Part shown: piece by piece, positions 62,849-64,000 of the stretch
How positions within the stretch are numbered: position 1 is the first letter of the stretch
How the letters are laid out: each line of letters begins with the position of its first letter
Assembly: GCF_003326795.1 (NCBI RefSeq)
Contig: NZ_JPWI01000006.1
Span: 186,001 to 250,000 of the forward strand
Reading direction: 5' to 3'
Source of the DNA: Thalassospira profundimaris
GTDB lineage: Bacteria > Pseudomonadota > Alphaproteobacteria > Rhodospirillales > Thalassospiraceae
DNA: 64,000 nt
Program-made: the position numbers and the translations under genes
The notes under the pieces: model-generated
The model's database searches: none
Told to the model about the DNA's origin: nothing
The model's input: only the letters and a program-made list of their open reading frames with translations

Positions 62849-64000
62849 GCAATGCAGCTGTGCAGAATACTGCGATTGAACGGTTCCGCCGGTCCCGGCG
62901 CATGGCACGTTATCTTTCGCACGCGGTGTTGCTTGAAGAAGGCGGGATTTCGATCTTTGTCCGGGCGGCGATGGTGCTGCTATCGGTTGGTTTTCTGGCA
63001 CTTGTGGCTTGGGCTGCCACCACCCAGATCAAGGAAACCGCCATCACCTTTGGTCAGGTAATGCCAACCGGTGCGGTGAACAAGATCCAGCATCTTGAAG
63101 GCGGCATCATCGAACAGATCATGGTGCGCGACGGTGACCTTGTTGAGCCGGGACAGGTTTTGATGCGCCTTAAGGCCGATGGTGCACAGGCTGAACTTTC
63201 GCAAACCGAAACCAAACTTGGAAATTTGCAGCTTGAATCCGAACGCTATCGTGCCTTGGCCGAAGGTCGCGAACCGGATTTTGCAACCCTGCTTGCGCAA
63301 TATCCCGAACTGGCGCGCAACCAGCAGGAAATTTACAACATCCAGACCGAGCTTGATAATAACCAGTCCGAAATCCTTCAGGTCCAGATCAAGGAACGTA
63401 ACGCCGAACTTGCACAATTGGCCGAACAGGAAGCCACCTTGCGCAAGTCGGTTGATCTGTTGAATCAGGAAGTGACCATGCGCCGTTCGCTCTATGAACA
63501 GGGGCTGAATTCCAAGGTGCTGTTCCTGAACATCCAGCGCGAGCTGAACGAGGCACAGGGTAATCTTTCCGGGGTTGTTGCCGAACAGGCGCGCGCACGC
63601 GAAACCATCGCCGAGGCAAATTTGCGTTTGAATGAGCTTGAAAAAAGCCAGCGTGAAGAAGCCATTACCGAGCTTGGCCGTTTGGGAGGTGAAATTGCCC
63701 AAACCCGCGAGGCCCTTCGCAAACTGCGGGATCGTGTCGCACGTCTGGAAATTGTTGCGCCGACACGCGGTTATATCAAGGGACTGCAATTCACGACAAT
63801 TGGCGGGGTGATAGCCCCGGCCCAGATCGTCATGGAGCTGGTGCCGGCAGATGACGATCTGATTGCTGAAACACGGATATCGACCGAGGATATCGGGCAT
63901 GTGCATCTTGGCCAGCCGGTGACGGTCAAGGTCAGCGCATTTGACTTTATACGATATGGTGGTATTTCCGGCGAACTGGTATCGATTTCTGCATCTACTT
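62845..64000 (+). CDS. HlyD-family periplasmic adaptor of type I secretion (partial)
   Basis: The membrane fusion protein of the secretion system; it continues beyond the right edge. ATG 62845 overlaps the second ABC stop (ATGA), with GGAGG before it. A membrane helix lies at about 37-58, followed by a lipoyl-type hairpin (GGIIEQIMVRDGDLVEPGQVLMRL) and a long coiled coil (about 112-305, LLNQEVTMRRSLYEQGLNSKV), then the second lipoyl half and a barrel domain (IVAPTRGYIKGL). About 385 codons are visible; the usual length is 430-480. An outer-membrane TolC partner or substrate may follow. Confidence 0.92.
   Translation, partial: MSNAAVQNTAIERFRRSRRMARYLSHAVLLEEGGISIFVRAAMVLLSVGFLALVAWAATTQIKETAITFGQVMPTGAVNKIQHLEGGIIEQIMVRDGDLVEPGQVLMRLKADGAQAELSQTETKLGNLQLESERYRALAEGREPDFATLLAQYPELARNQQEIYNIQTELDNNQSEILQVQIKERNAELAQLAEQEATLRKSVDLLNQEVTMRRSLYEQGLNSKVLFLNIQRELNEAQGNLSGVVAEQARARETIAEANLRLNELEKSQREEAITELGRLGGEIAQTREALRKLRDRVARLEIVAPTRGYIKGLQFTTIGGVIAPAQIVMELVPADDDLIAETRISTEDIGHVHLGQPVTVKVSAFDFIRYGGISGELVSISAST

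Overview
The window looks like chromosomal DNA of a free-living marine or soil alphaproteobacterium in or near the Rhodospirillales; Thalassospira is my best guess from overall protein character. That is an inference from gene content, since there is no rRNA here. No phage, integrase, intact transposon or CRISPR array was seen. The only genomic debris is a short tuf (EF-Tu) remnant near 27 kb.

Layout. (1) 0-3.4 kb: a TeaA-type TRAP uptake locus (small permease, substrate-binding protein) around a MocR/EnuR-like PLP regulator, with two near-identical palindromes at its promoters. (2) 3.5-8.3 kb: a TetR regulator divergent from a four-helix membrane protein, a small secreted protein, and an aldehyde dehydrogenase/class III aminotransferase operon that would suit diaminobutyrate (ectoine) or other omega-amine catabolism. 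(3) 8.5-14.9 kb: an unusual ABC transporter fused to a cyclic-nucleotide-binding domain with a degenerate, expanded ATPase domain, a metallo-beta-lactamase-fold hydrolase, a bacterial voltage-gated sodium channel and accA. (4) 15-22.2 kb: redox and regulator pairs (HxlR/quinone oxidoreductase, LysR/NAD(P)H quinone oxidoreductase), a malyl-CoA lyase, a diguanylate cyclase and an ACT-domain protein. (5) 22.5-30.2 kb: a chemoreceptor, tandem tRNA-Arg(ACG), an OmpA-like lipoprotein, a DUF4169 protein, the tuf scar, a winged-helix/RMF-like fusion, a zinc-sensing-type diguanylate cyclase coupled to lipB, and tRNA-Leu(GAG). (6) 30.5-45 kb: maeB, mgtE, a CHASE-GGDEF-EAL protein, a 23S rRNA uracil methyltransferase, an orphan flagellin-like protein, an SH3-like protein, a 2-hydroxyacid dehydrogenase and a Ca2+-type P-type ATPase. 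(7) 45-55.3 kb: FAA hydrolase, exonuclease III, an AsmA-like protein, an OmpA lipoprotein with a Pmp3 peptide, dGTPase, htpG, hpf, and a SoxR regulon unit with a recognisable SoxR box. (8) 55.4-64 kb: a SUV3-like RNA helicase, an Hsp15-like S4 protein and a type I secretion operon of two different ABC transporters plus an HlyD adaptor that runs off the right edge.

Signalling is dense: two or three diguanylate cyclase-type proteins (one without an inhibitory site, one zinc-sensing type, one degenerate), a chemoreceptor, a cNMP-binding ABC protein and a voltage-gated channel. The best candidates for something undescribed are the ABC-CNBD protein, whose nucleotide-binding domain carries what looks like a tripled helical subdomain; the type I secretion pair in which both ABC signatures are non-canonical; and the winged-helix/RMF fusion. 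All calls were made by eye from the sequence and family knowledge, with no database search.
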